A stretch of 64,000 nt of DNA. It comes from Salirhabdus salicampi. Its GTDB lineage: Bacteria > Bacillota > Bacilli > Bacillales > Alkalibacillaceae. Positions 9,161 to 17,241 of the stretch are shown in pieces. The stretch is taken from contig NZ_JANBWE010000004.1 in the NCBI RefSeq assembly GCF_024259515.1, positions 1-64,000 of the forward strand. The letters are read 5' to 3'. The notes beneath the pieces were generated by a model, which worked only from the letters and a program-made list of their open reading frames with translations, was not told where the DNA came from and did not search any database. A program made the position numbers and the translations under genes. Each line of letters starts with the position of its first letter. Position 1 is the stretch's first letter.

Positions 9161-10150
9161 ATGGCAGTTTTAGTATGTGGTGGCGCTGGCTACATTGGAA
9201 GTCACGCTGTAGCGGATTTATTAGCAAAAGGTGAAGAGGTTGTCGTCGTTGATAACTTACAAACTGGTCATAAAGAAGCAATTTTGAAGGATGCCCGTTT
9301 CTACGAAGGGGATCTACGGGATGAAGCATTTTTAAATCAAGTGTTTCAGGAAAATGATATAGAAGCAGTTATGCACTTTGCGGCGGACTCCCTCGTAGGT
9401 GTGAGTATGGAGCAGCCGTTACAATACTATGATAATAACGTAAATGGTGCTTTATCGTTACTGAAGGTGATGACGAAGCACGGAGTTGATAAAATTGTAT
9501 TTTCGTCGACAGCGGCAACATATGGGGAACCAACGACAATCCCTATTCAAGAATCAGATCCTACTGTACCAACAAATCCTTATGGGGAAACAAAGCTGGC
9601 GATTGAAAAAATGTTGAAATGGGCAGAGCAGGCACACGGACTACGTTACGTCGTGTTGCGTTACTTTAACGTGGCAGGTGCTCATCCAACTGAGGATATT
9701 GGAGAAGATCATCAGCCGGAAACACACTTAATTCCGATTATTTTAGAAGTAGCCTTAAACAAGCGGGAGAAAATTATGATTTTCGGGGATGATTACAATA
9801 CAGCGGATGGCACTTGTATTCGTGATTACATTCACGTATCCGATTTAGTAGATGCCCATATTTTGGCGATTGAAAAGTTACGGGCAGGTGGAGAAAGCTT
9901 GACATGTAATTTAGGAAATGGCAATGGCTTTTCCGTGAAAGAAGTAATTGATGTTGCACGCCAAGTCACTGGGCATGACATTCCAGCCGAAGTTGCGCCA
10001 CGAAGAGCGGGCGACCCTGCTAAGCTTGTCGCATCCTCTGAAAAGGCGAAGAAAGAATTACATTGGCAGCCACGTTTCAATACGTTAGAGCAAATGATTG
10101 AAACAGCGTGGAAGTGGCACCAAAATCACCCGAATGGATATGAACAATAA
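9161..10150 (+). CDS. galE: UDP-glucose 4-epimerase
   Basis: 329-residue extended SDR enzyme interconverting UDP-galactose and UDP-glucose with bound NAD. The N-terminal GGAGYIGSH is the dinucleotide-binding GxxGxxG motif. The catalytic Ser sits in SSTAATYG and Tyr/Lys in YGETK. A second galE signature is RYFNVAGAHP. It starts 21 bases after galK with GTAAGGAGG upstream and is presumably co-transcribed. Confidence 0.97.
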   Translation: MAVLVCGGAGYIGSHAVADLLAKGEEVVVVDNLQTGHKEAILKDARFYEGDLRDEAFLNQVFQENDIEAVMHFAADSLVGVSMEQPLQYYDNNVNGALSLLKVMTKHGVDKIVFSSTAATYGEPTTIPIQESDPTVPTNPYGETKLAIEKMLKWAEQAHGLRYVVLRYFNVAGAHPTEDIGEDHQPETHLIPIILEVALNKREKIMIFGDDYNTADGTCIRDYIHVSDLVDAHILAIEKLRAGGESLTCNLGNGNGFSVKEVIDVARQVTGHDIPAEVAPRRAGDPAKLVASSEKAKKELHWQPRFNTLEQMIETAWKWHQNHPNGYEQ

Positions 10151-10179
10151 ACGATTGATAGTAAGAAAGGGTGTATAAA

Positions 10180-11712
10180 ATGAACATCTATGAAGATATT
10201 GAGCGCCTGATCCAATACGGTTTATCACAGCAATTAATTCATGAGGAAGATGTTGTGTATACGAGAAACCGCATTCTGGAAATTCTTCGTCTCGAAGATT
10301 GGGAACAGGTCGACGTAACAGGGGAGGAAGTGCCGAACCAACCGTCCGACATTTTAGAGCGTATTCTCGATTGGGCAGCAGCGCAAGGGCTGCTACAAGA
10401 AAATACGGTTACGTTCAGAGATTTACTAGATACGAAGATTATGGCTGCGTTTGTAAAGCGTCCTTCGGAAGTCATTCGCGATTTCAAAGACTTATATGAA
10501 CAGGAAGGGCCGAAAGCGGCAACGGAAAACTTTTATCAAATGTCAAAGGCGTCCCATTATATTCGCCAAGATCGAATTGCGAAAAATGAACATTGGACAG
10601 TAGGAACAGAGTACGGTGATATCGAAATTACGATTAATTTATCCAAGCCGGAAAAGGATCCGAAGGCGATTGCCGCGGCGAAGTCTGTGAAACAAACGAA
10701 CTACCCGAGCTGTCTGTTATGTAAAGAAAACGTCGGTTTTGCAGGCCGGGTGAACCACCCTGCACGTCAAAACCATCGCACCATTCCTGTGACGTTGAAT
10801 GAGGAACTGTGGCACATTCAATTTTCACCATATGTTTATTACAACGAACATGCGATTGTTTTTTACGATAAGCATGAACCGATGAAAATTTCGAAGCGTA
10901 CTTTTGATCATTTATTGGCATTTACGGAAAAGTTCCCTCATTATTTCTTAGGTTCCAATGCAGACTTACCAATTGTCGGTGGTTCTATCTTAAGCCATGA
11001 TCATTTCCAAGGTGGGCATCATGACTTTCCGATGGCAATCGCTGATATCGAGCGACAATTTACGATTGCTTCATACCCGGACGTCAATGTAGGCATCGTA
11101 AAATGGCCGATGTCTGTCGTCCGTTTACAAGGGAAAGATCGTGAACAAGTGTCAGAGCTGGCGGAGCACATTTTACAGAGCTGGAAGGAATATAGTGATC
11201 CGAATGTGGATGTGTATGCATTTACAGATGATATACCACATAATACGATTACACCGATTGCGAGAAGAAGAGGGGATCTGTTTGAATTAGACCTCGTTCT
11301 TCGTAATAACCGAACAAGTGAAGAACATCCGATGGGCATTTTCCATCCACATGAGGAAGTGCACCACATTAAGAAAGAAAACATTGGTCTTATTGAAGTT
11401 ATGGGGCTTGCAGTATTACCTGGTCGTTTGCAAGATGAATTGAAGCGGTTAGCCAACTATTTAGTACAGCCGAATTGGGAAGATCAAGTTCAACAAGATG
11501 AGGAAGTCGTCAAACACCTCGAATGGGCGAAGTCTTTAGCCGCCAAGCATGAGGAACGTTCACCGCAATCAATGGAAGCCATCTTACAAGAGGAAGTTGG
11601 TCATATTTTCGCAACGATTTTAGAGCATGCTGGTGTGTTTAAACGCAATGAAGAAGGGCAACAAGCATTCCGTCAATTCCTTCGTCAACTCGGCGGTACG
11701 GAAAAGGGATAA
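10180..11712 (+). CDS. galT: Galactose-1-phosphate uridylyltransferase (class II, Bacillus type)
   Basis: About 510 residues. It transfers UMP from UDP-glucose to galactose-1-phosphate, completing the Leloir pathway. The length and the ILSHDHFQGGHHDFPM active-site segment are those of the Gram-positive long form, which differs from the short E. coli type with its HPH motif. A CLLC pair (about 183-186) may bind metal. I start at the ATG 10180, eight bases after AAGAAAGGG; a GTG at 10171 overlaps that site. A strong terminator follows and closes the gal cluster. Confidence 0.95.
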   Translation: MNIYEDIERLIQYGLSQQLIHEEDVVYTRNRILEILRLEDWEQVDVTGEEVPNQPSDILERILDWAAAQGLLQENTVTFRDLLDTKIMAAFVKRPSEVIRDFKDLYEQEGPKAATENFYQMSKASHYIRQDRIAKNEHWTVGTEYGDIEITINLSKPEKDPKAIAAAKSVKQTNYPSCLLCKENVGFAGRVNHPARQNHRTIPVTLNEELWHIQFSPYVYYNEHAIVFYDKHEPMKISKRTFDHLLAFTEKFPHYFLGSNADLPIVGGSILSHDHFQGGHHDFPMAIADIERQFTIASYPDVNVGIVKWPMSVVRLQGKDREQVSELAEHILQSWKEYSDPNVDVYAFTDDIPHNTITPIARRRGDLFELDLVLRNNRTSEEHPMGIFHPHEEVHHIKKENIGLIEVMGLAVLPGRLQDELKRLANYLVQPNWEDQVQQDEEVVKHLEWAKSLAAKHEERSPQSMEAILQEEVGHIFATILEHAGVFKRNEEGQQAFRQFLRQLGGTEKG

Positions 11713-11726
11713 TCGACTGATGAGGA

Positions 11727-11759
11727 GCAAGTACACGTTCAAGTGTACTTGCTTTTTTA
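11727..11759 (+). terminator. Terminator after galT
   Basis: GCAAGTACAC (11727-11736) pairs with GTGTACTTGC (11743-11752), followed by six T. Strong Rho-independent form. Confidence 0.9.
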
Positions 11760-11851
11760 TTCGTGATGTAAATAACATTACGATGAAACTGGAGACTGGG
11801 AAAACAAATGTATTGTATTGTCATGGAAATTATTGCGAAAGTAGTTTGTTC

Positions 11852-12826
11852 TTAACTTTTCTTTAGTCGTATAGGGGTTGATTGGGTATTCATGTTTTTA
11901 GTGAAATAGCTATGAAGAAACATACCTATAATAATGATACAAAGTCCAGTGATAGCCAAGTCGCTAGGTATAGGAGTGGATAAGATCAGAACCTCACCAA
12001 TCATTACAAATAATACTTGAGTAGACTGTGTAGCTTCAACTGCTGCTAATTTACCCTGATTATCTTTCACCCTGTCTGTTGCTATAAAAAATAAAGTTGT
12101 TGCGATGACACCAGAACAAATGGCTACAATCAAAGATTGAATCAGTTGGTCAGAAGTAGGACCACCTACTTTCAGCAAACCAACAGTACTAAGAACGAGC
12201 CAAAACGGTAAACTTGCTAATGTCATCCCAAGCACTCTTTGAAATGTATCAAGTTTACCGCTACACACCTCCATCATTTTCCGGTTCCCTAGAGGGTAGG
12301 CAAATGCCGCAATGACTACAGGGAGGATACCCATGATTAATTCAACTACATGTAAATGATTGGCTTTTGGTATTTGAATAAGAGTAACCCCGAACAGAAT
12401 CATTAGTGAAATACTTAAAGCTTTAGTTTGGAATTTATTCCTTACTTTTTGGGGGCCGTCTTCTGTTTGAATGGTTTTAGTGAGAAAAGGGCCTAATAAA
12501 GTCCCGGCTACAATCGTTAGCTGCCACGTTCCAGCAACCAGCCAGCCTGGGCCATATGCTGCAGCATATGTTAACGGTGCGTAAAATAATCCGAATCCAA
12601 CGAAGCTCCAACATAGCCATTGTAGAGGGTGTTTTAACATTTCGTGCAGGAGTTGTTTTAAGTTGTGTCGTAGCAGTACAATAAAAAATAGAAATGGGAG
12701 CATAAATAGGAATCGTAAAGATGAACTCCATATCCAACTTCCTCCCGCAAGCTCCATAGATCGGTTTAAAATGAATGTTACCGCGAAGAACATAGAAGCT
12801 AAAATGCCAATGAATATTTCTTTCAT
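11852..12826 (-). CDS. DMT-superfamily transporter (EmrE/multidrug-like, 10 helices)
   Basis: 324-residue hydrophobic protein with about ten membrane helices in two halves (EamA-like duplication; helices start with LASMFFAVTFILNRSME and FGVTLIQIPK). This is the drug/metabolite transporter fold, probably exporting a small molecule. Substrate is not recognisable. The ATG at 12826 follows AAAAAGGTGG. It is divergent from an XRE-cupin regulator across 97 bp, a common pairing in which the regulator controls the exporter. Its content is unrelated to the sugar genes on both sides. Confidence 0.8.
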   Translation of the reverse strand: MKEIFIGILASMFFAVTFILNRSMELAGGSWIWSSSLRFLFMLPFLFFIVLLRHNLKQLLHEMLKHPLQWLCWSFVGFGLFYAPLTYAAAYGPGWLVAGTWQLTIVAGTLLGPFLTKTIQTEDGPQKVRNKFQTKALSISLMILFGVTLIQIPKANHLHVVELIMGILPVVIAAFAYPLGNRKMMEVCSGKLDTFQRVLGMTLASLPFWLVLSTVGLLKVGGPTSDQLIQSLIVAICSGVIATTLFFIATDRVKDNQGKLAAVEATQSTQVLFVMIGEVLILSTPIPSDLAITGLCIIIIGMFLHSYFTKNMNTQSTPIRLKKS

Positions 12827-12923
12827 AAATGTACCACCTTTTTTAATTTATAGGGGTATAATAAAATTTATTGTTGGTTAATTATAATATACCATAAAAA
12901 CCAAAAAGATAGGGGTTTGACAT

Positions 12924-13511
12924 ATGGGGAAAACAAATCATTCCAAAGATGCAGAAAGATTGGCTCGACAGGTTGGTGAAACGTTAAGGAGAATTAGGCA
13001 AGAGCGAAAAATGAGTTTACAAGAATTAGCTGATATTACAGACGTAAGCAAACTAACATTGGGCAATATTGAAAGAGGTGAAGCGAACCCATCACTTACT
13101 GTTATTTGGAAAATAGCTAACGGACTTACAATTCCCATTTCGTTATTACTTAACGAAGGTAAAGAAGTGCTTGTTTCAAGAAAAAACGAAGGGAATAATG
13201 TTGTTAGTACCAATGGGGCCTGTACATTACAACCTATTTTTGATACCCCTAATTACGGTTCATTCGAAATACATAGAGCTTTTTTAAAACCTAATAGTGA
13301 ATATTCACCAGGTGCTCATCAAATGGGGGTTATTGAATATGTAACCGTGATGGAAGGGGAATTGAAAGTGAAGATAGAGGATGAATACCATCATCTGTAT
13401 GAGTATGACTCGATAAAGTTTAATGGTGATGTAGAACATGCATATATGAACCCTACTAATTCGGTAACCGTATTACATTTTGTGATGACATATACTAAAC
13501 CAACTTCTTAG
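12924..13511 (+). CDS. XRE-family regulator with C-terminal cupin
   Basis: 195-residue regulator. A helix-turn-helix at about 15-70 (LRRIRQERKMSLQELADITDVSKLTL split over two helices, then NPSLTVIWKIANGL) is followed by a linker and a cupin_2 beta-barrel (about 105-190, with GVIEYVTVMEGELKVKIED). Proteins of this type sense a small ligand in the cupin and repress a neighbouring transporter or catabolic gene. Divergent from the DMT exporter, which is the likely target. The ligand is unknown. Confidence 0.88.
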   Translation: MGKTNHSKDAERLARQVGETLRRIRQERKMSLQELADITDVSKLTLGNIERGEANPSLTVIWKIANGLTIPISLLLNEGKEVLVSRKNEGNNVVSTNGACTLQPIFDTPNYGSFEIHRAFLKPNSEYSPGAHQMGVIEYVTVMEGELKVKIEDEYHHLYEYDSIKFNGDVEHAYMNPTNSVTVLHFVMTYTKPTS

Positions 13512-13556
13512 AGGTGTGATAAAAGTAAAGTGAAGAAATTCAACCTATTTTTAGCT

Positions 13557-13608
13557 AAAATAAAAGATTCCTTTCTCTACATGATAGAGTGCAGGAACCT
13601 TTTATTTT
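13557..13608. terminator. Bidirectional terminator between the regulator and sortase genes
   Basis: Left arm 13557-13572 (AAAATAAAAG...TTCCT) and right arm 13593-13608 (AGGAA...CTTTTATTTT) pair almost fully with A and T ends on both sides. It serves convergent genes and overlaps the sortase stop codon. Confidence 0.75.
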
Positions 13609-14204
13609 GGTGCAGGGTAAGCATATATAATATAACGCTCTGGAGCATCTCCGATATAATTGAATGGGTAACACGTTGATATTACGAGTTCTTCTTCCGT
13701 TAAAGATGTTTTAATGATTGATGTGTCATGGGCATCAACAATTTTCGTATGCGTCATAATGTACGTGAACATCCCGTAAGGCATTTGAACCATAATTTCA
13801 CTACCCGGTTGTAATTGGTCGAGCCCTGTAAAAACGGTATTTCGGTGACCGGCAAGAAGGATTTGATTAGGGTCACCAGGAAGAGCAGTAATGGAGTAGT
13901 GTCCTACCCCTTTGTCTAATTCATCCTCTTCGGTCCCTTCTACAATGGGAAGTTCCTTATCAATGGCAGGTATAGAAAGGATACCGATCATATCGCCTTT
14001 GGTAAAGTTCATTCGTTCTTTATACGATCTTTGATCAACCCTAGCTGTATTCTCTTCTCCATGTTGCATTGCTTTTTCCTTCGCCTCTTCTAAAGCGCGT
14101 TCCACACTAGTATGTTCATGATAAATTTGCCACCCACCTAATAATAATAAAATTCCCCCTCCTATAAAAAGGAGGAGGGAAAAATACGTTAACAGCTTAC
14201 GCAT
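13602..14204 (-). CDS. Class D-type sortase
   Basis: 200-residue membrane-anchored cysteine transpeptidase. One N-terminal helix (about 5-25) precedes the sortase beta-barrel. The catalytic triad is visible: His120 in LAGHRNT, Cys178 in ISTCYP and Arg190 in APERY. Length and lack of a C-terminal anchor fit class D. Its ATG (14204-14202) overlaps the stop codon of the upstream LPDTA protein in the sequence ATGCGTAA, so the two are translationally coupled. It most likely attaches that protein to cell-wall peptidoglycan. Confidence 0.9.
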   Translation of the reverse strand: MRKLLTYFSLLLFIGGGILLLLGGWQIYHEHTSVERALEEAKEKAMQHGEENTARVDQRSYKERMNFTKGDMIGILSIPAIDKELPIVEGTEEDELDKGVGHYSITALPGDPNQILLAGHRNTVFTGLDQLQPGSEIMVQMPYGMFTYIMTHTKIVDAHDTSIIKTSLTEEELVISTCYPFNYIGDAPERYIIYAYPAPK

Positions 14205-14889
14205 TCACTTTTCTCCGGTTAAGGAAGAAGAACGCGCCACCAGCAGCTACAAGTAATGCTCCGAAAAGAAGTGTGTTATAGCTGTTTGTTGCAGTGTCTG
14301 GTAGTGGGTATTCAACAGAAACGTTAGCGAACTCAGCTTTAGAATCTTCTGTAATTAAACCAATTTCACCGTTACTGATTGCAAATTCTTGTGTCGTTAA
14401 CTTTTCACCATCTACAAAATATTCATACTGCTCGCCAGATTTTACGACCTTCAATTCGTGAGCAACGCTCCAATCGAAGTCTTCCGGTAAGTCAACGTTA
14501 ATCCATTGATCATCTTGACCTTGTACTTTTGCAAATATTGCAAGTACATTAAATTGCTTATCTAAGAATGCAGCAGTCATGTTATTTACATCTTGAAAAG
14601 TAGTGATAAGTCCGAACTTTGGAAATTCCGCAGAACCAGTTTCAAGCCATTTAATATCAGCTTTTACTGTAAAGTCTGTTGCATCATGATTCCCATTATA
14701 AATTTGATTCCAACCAGGGCTTAATGTACTTGTTACTGTGCCATCATCAGCGATATCCCATTGACCGTAAACGATAGCACCAGTGCTGGATGGCCCCCAA
14801 CTATCCTTGTCTACTGTTTCAGCAAATACAGCGATACTAGAAAAAATCGTTAATGCAGCAATTAATAAAGCGTTTGCAATTTTCTTCAT
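14197..14889 (-). CDS. LPDTA-anchored surface protein with ConA-like domain
   Basis: 230 residues. A Sec signal peptide (about 1-24, ending around SIAVFAE) is followed by one jelly-roll domain of the LamG/DUF1080-like concanavalin A type (about 25-190). The cell-wall sorting signal is LPDTA (196-200), a hydrophobic stretch and the tail RRKVNA. LPxTA is the motif class D sortases prefer, and the sortase gene is directly downstream and overlapping. I use the ATG at 14889 because AGGAGG lies 11 bases upstream; the longer reading lacks a ribosome site. Downstream of a GH43 lipoprotein gene, it is probably a polysaccharide-binding surface protein (inference). Confidence 0.85.
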   Translation of the reverse strand: MKKIANALLIAALTIFSSIAVFAETVDKDSWGPSSTGAIVYGQWDIADDGTVTSTLSPGWNQIYNGNHDATDFTVKADIKWLETGSAEFPKFGLITTFQDVNNMTAAFLDKQFNVLAIFAKVQGQDDQWINVDLPEDFDWSVAHELKVVKSGEQYEYFVDGEKLTTQEFAISNGEIGLITEDSKAEFANVSVEYPLPDTATNSYNTLLFGALLVAAGGAFFFLNRRKVNA

Positions 14890-14970
14890 CGATTTGTAGC
14901 CTCCTATTTTGTAATATGTTCCCTTGCTCGTATTGCGGATACTTATGCTGTCCACCACCCCCTTTATGAT

Positions 14971-15000
14971 CAGTCTTGAACGATTAATCGTTCAAGACTG
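14971..15000. repeat. Perfect 30-bp palindrome at the end of the GH43 gene
   Basis: Arms of 15 bp (CAGTCTTGAACGATT and its complement) meet without spacer and include the GH43 stop codon. No T-run follows on the minus strand, so it is not a classical terminator. It may be a stem-loop separating expression of the lipoprotein from the wall-anchored pair. Confidence 0.85.
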
Positions 15001-16036
15001 GGGCTGGCTGTAGCTCGGTGTTCGGTTCTTGATTTTTTACAGTTGGCCAACCGTCTTCCCACACGATAGGGTCTAACATAAGTGGGCGACGACTTGCTCC
15101 TGTCCAAAGCTTGTCATCTTCTTTGTTGATAGCATGGTATAAAATCCAATCCGTTCCTGCGTCATCCTGAACGATTGCGTTATGACCTGGACCTACATAG
15201 TTACCGTCTGCTTGTCTTTTTAAAATGGTTGTTCCTGGTGAATATTTAATGTCATTGCCATCTTTATCGAAATATGGCCCTTCGATGTTATCCGCTTTTG
15301 CAACGGCAACATGATACGTGCTGTTTTCACCTTCACAACAAGACCCGAGGGATCCGAAGAAGTAGAAACTATTATTTCGTTCAATGATATAAGGGGCTTC
15401 AAAGGCTGATCCGCCAATTTGGAATTTCTCGCCTGCAACTTCAAATCCATCTTCACTTAATTGGACACCAAAAATGCCGTGGAAGCTTCCCCAGAAGATA
15501 TAAGGTCTTCCGTCTTCTGTTACATAGAAATATGGGTCAATAGAGTTGAAAACACCAATTTCTTCACTATCAAAAATTTTCCCTTTATCTTCAAATGGTC
15601 CTTCAGGCTTGTCAGACACTGCTACCCCAATTCCCGGGTTTGAATCACCCCAGATGGATAGTGAGTAGTACAAGTAATATTGATCTTGATACTTTTGGAT
15701 ATCTGGAGCCCAAATGCTGCCTGAGCCCTTCCACATCGGTTTCGTTTCAAAAGCAGGACCAACATACTCCCAATCAATTAAGTTTTTCGACCTTGTAACC
15801 GGTACCAAAACGGTGTTGGAGTGTTCTCCCCAAGCATCCTCGGTTCCGTATGCGTAATAGTATCCGTCATCAGCCTTTATGACCGATGGGTCTGCTAGTA
15901 CAGGTTCATATACAGGGTTTTGAAACATTGCTTCATCAGTTTCCTTCCCGTCATTCTCCCCATCGCTGGAGTTATTGCTGCATCCTACTATCACGATAAG
16001 CAGAAGGAAGAATAATAGACTAAGTTTTTTCGACAT
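14984..16036 (-). CDS. GH43-family glycosidase lipoprotein (arabinanase-like)
   Basis: 350 residues. The lipoprotein signal ends in the lipobox IVGC (Cys about 19), so the enzyme should be tethered outside the membrane. The five-bladed propeller shows GH43 features: the general base Asp in LADPSVIKADDGYYYAYGT, the pKa-modulating Asp in NSIDPYFY, the acid Glu in AFEAPYII and a GPGHNAIV segment typical of endo-arabinanases. An exo-galactanase or arabinofuranosidase activity is also possible in this family. I prefer the ATG at 16036, eight bases after GGAGAG, over a GTG at 16045. First gene of the unit with the LPDTA protein and the sortase. Confidence 0.88.
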   Translation of the reverse strand: MSKKLSLLFFLLLIVIVGCSNNSSDGENDGKETDEAMFQNPVYEPVLADPSVIKADDGYYYAYGTEDAWGEHSNTVLVPVTRSKNLIDWEYVGPAFETKPMWKGSGSIWAPDIQKYQDQYYLYYSLSIWGDSNPGIGVAVSDKPEGPFEDKGKIFDSEEIGVFNSIDPYFYVTEDGRPYIFWGSFHGIFGVQLSEDGFEVAGEKFQIGGSAFEAPYIIERNNSFYFFGSLGSCCEGENSTYHVAVAKADNIEGPYFDKDGNDIKYSPGTTILKRQADGNYVGPGHNAIVQDDAGTDWILYHAINKEDDKLWTGASRRPLMLDPIVWEDGWPTVKNQEPNTELQPAPVLND

Positions 16037-16060
16037 GGTATTCACTCTCCAGTTGTTTGT

Positions 16061-16113
16061 AATAAATTAATTTAATTAATTATTATTATAGACTTGAAAA
16101 CGCTTTTACACAA
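16061..16113 (-). promoter_or_regulatory. GH43-unit promoter with cre and A/T operator
   Basis: On the minus strand, -35 TTGTGT (16113-16108), 17-bp spacer, -10 TATAAT (16090-16085). A cre-like palindrome TGAAAACGCTTTTA (16095-16108) fills the spacer. An A/T-only repeat (16061-16083, TTAATT-N5-AATTAT) follows the -10. The order is the same as at 2712-2768, suggesting shared control by CcpA and the ROK repressor. Confidence 0.6.
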
Positions 16114-16248
16114 TGGAAAGATATATAAAAACACAACTTTTTATAGAATGTGAAATGTTTCCAGTAGGGTTCGCAGATTCTATGAAAGGGAATGCATGAT
16201 AGAGTAGCGAATTAAGAAGAATCTAATAAACAGAATCGGTGGTAGATC

Positions 16249-17241
16249 ATGAAACGACTACAAGTAATGTTGTATATGAGTGGTTTTGCACTGTTTTTCC
16301 TATGTCTCACGTATACCGTATATTTTGGCTTTCAAACCTTTCATGTAGAAACAGAAAGGACGGTTTCGAGTGATTATGATTACCATATCGCCTTAATACC
16401 GGAAGAACTTGACAATGATTATTGGAAGCTCATTGAACAAGGAGCTCGGGATGCGGCGGAAGAGCACAATATATATATAGAGTACGTAGGAGCAAAGCAA
16501 GCCGACGATGACGAGCAGCTTCGGACGCTCGATAAAATGATTGCAGCAAAGGTAGATGGTATTTTAATCCAAGGGATGGGAGTGGAACGCTTCTATGATC
16601 TCGTCCACGAAGCCCGTCAAAAGGGAATCCCGATTGTCACTGTCGATACAGATTCCCCTTTAAGTGAACGGTTTGCTTATGTCGGAACGAACAACTATAA
16701 GGCAGGCTATATAGCCGGGGAAGCGCTCGTAAACAATACAACAGGGCATCAATATGTAGGGGTTATTACGGGACGTAATGTATCAAAAAATCAACAATTA
16801 CGAGTGAGCGGCTTTCAAGACGCCATTGCTTCTTACGACCGTATTGAAATTGTTGATATCAGAGAATCAAACATTACTAAGGTTGGGGCGGCGGAAGCGA
16901 CTTATGAATTATTAAAAGAACACGCTAACATTAACGCTTTTTTTGGAACGAGTGCATTAGACGGAATAGGTATCCATGAAGGAATTACCCAAATGAATGT
17001 AAAAAACCATCCTTATATTATTGCCTTTGATGATCTTCCGGAAACGATTCGACTTGTTCAAAGGGGGAAGATCCAGGCTACGGTTATTCAACAACCTTAT
17101 GAAATGGGTGTCAATGGGGTTCATGTGCTAATGGATTTAATGAAAAGGAAGCATACGCCTGAGTTACATTTCACAAACATAGAAGTGATTCACCGAGAAG
17201 ATGTGTTAAATCGAACGTATAAGGGAGGAGTAATCCGATGA
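16249..17241 (+). CDS. Membrane-anchored sugar-binding sensor protein (RbsB fold)
   Basis: 330 residues. One N-terminal membrane helix (about 8-27) anchors a type I periplasmic-binding domain of the ribose/galactose family (HIALIPEELDNDYWKLIEQGARDAA start, VDGILIQGM, GIPIVTVDTDSP, YVGTNNYKAGYIAG). It is not next to a matching permease. Instead its stop overlaps the ATG of a histidine kinase by four bases. In Gram-positive three-component systems such proteins bind extracellular sugar and signal to the YesM-type kinase. The sensed sugar is unknown. Confidence 0.85.
   Translation: MKRLQVMLYMSGFALFFLCLTYTVYFGFQTFHVETERTVSSDYDYHIALIPEELDNDYWKLIEQGARDAAEEHNIYIEYVGAKQADDDEQLRTLDKMIAAKVDGILIQGMGVERFYDLVHEARQKGIPIVTVDTDSPLSERFAYVGTNNYKAGYIAGEALVNNTTGHQYVGVITGRNVSKNQQLRVSGFQDAIASYDRIEIVDIRESNITKVGAAEATYELLKEHANINAFFGTSALDGIGIHEGITQMNVKNHPYIIAFDDLPETIRLVQRGKIQATVIQQPYEMGVNGVHVLMDLMKRKHTPELHFTNIEVIHREDVLNRTYKGGVIR

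Noticed and set aside
11019-11456. 145-codon open frame on the minus strand within galT
   Set aside because: It is fully antisense to a strongly conserved galT region, has no ribosome site and a composition typical of a shadow frame.
14890-14958. 23-codon N-terminal extension of the LPDTA protein
   Set aside because: AGGAGG and a canonical signal peptide begin at 14889; the extension would bury the signal peptide.
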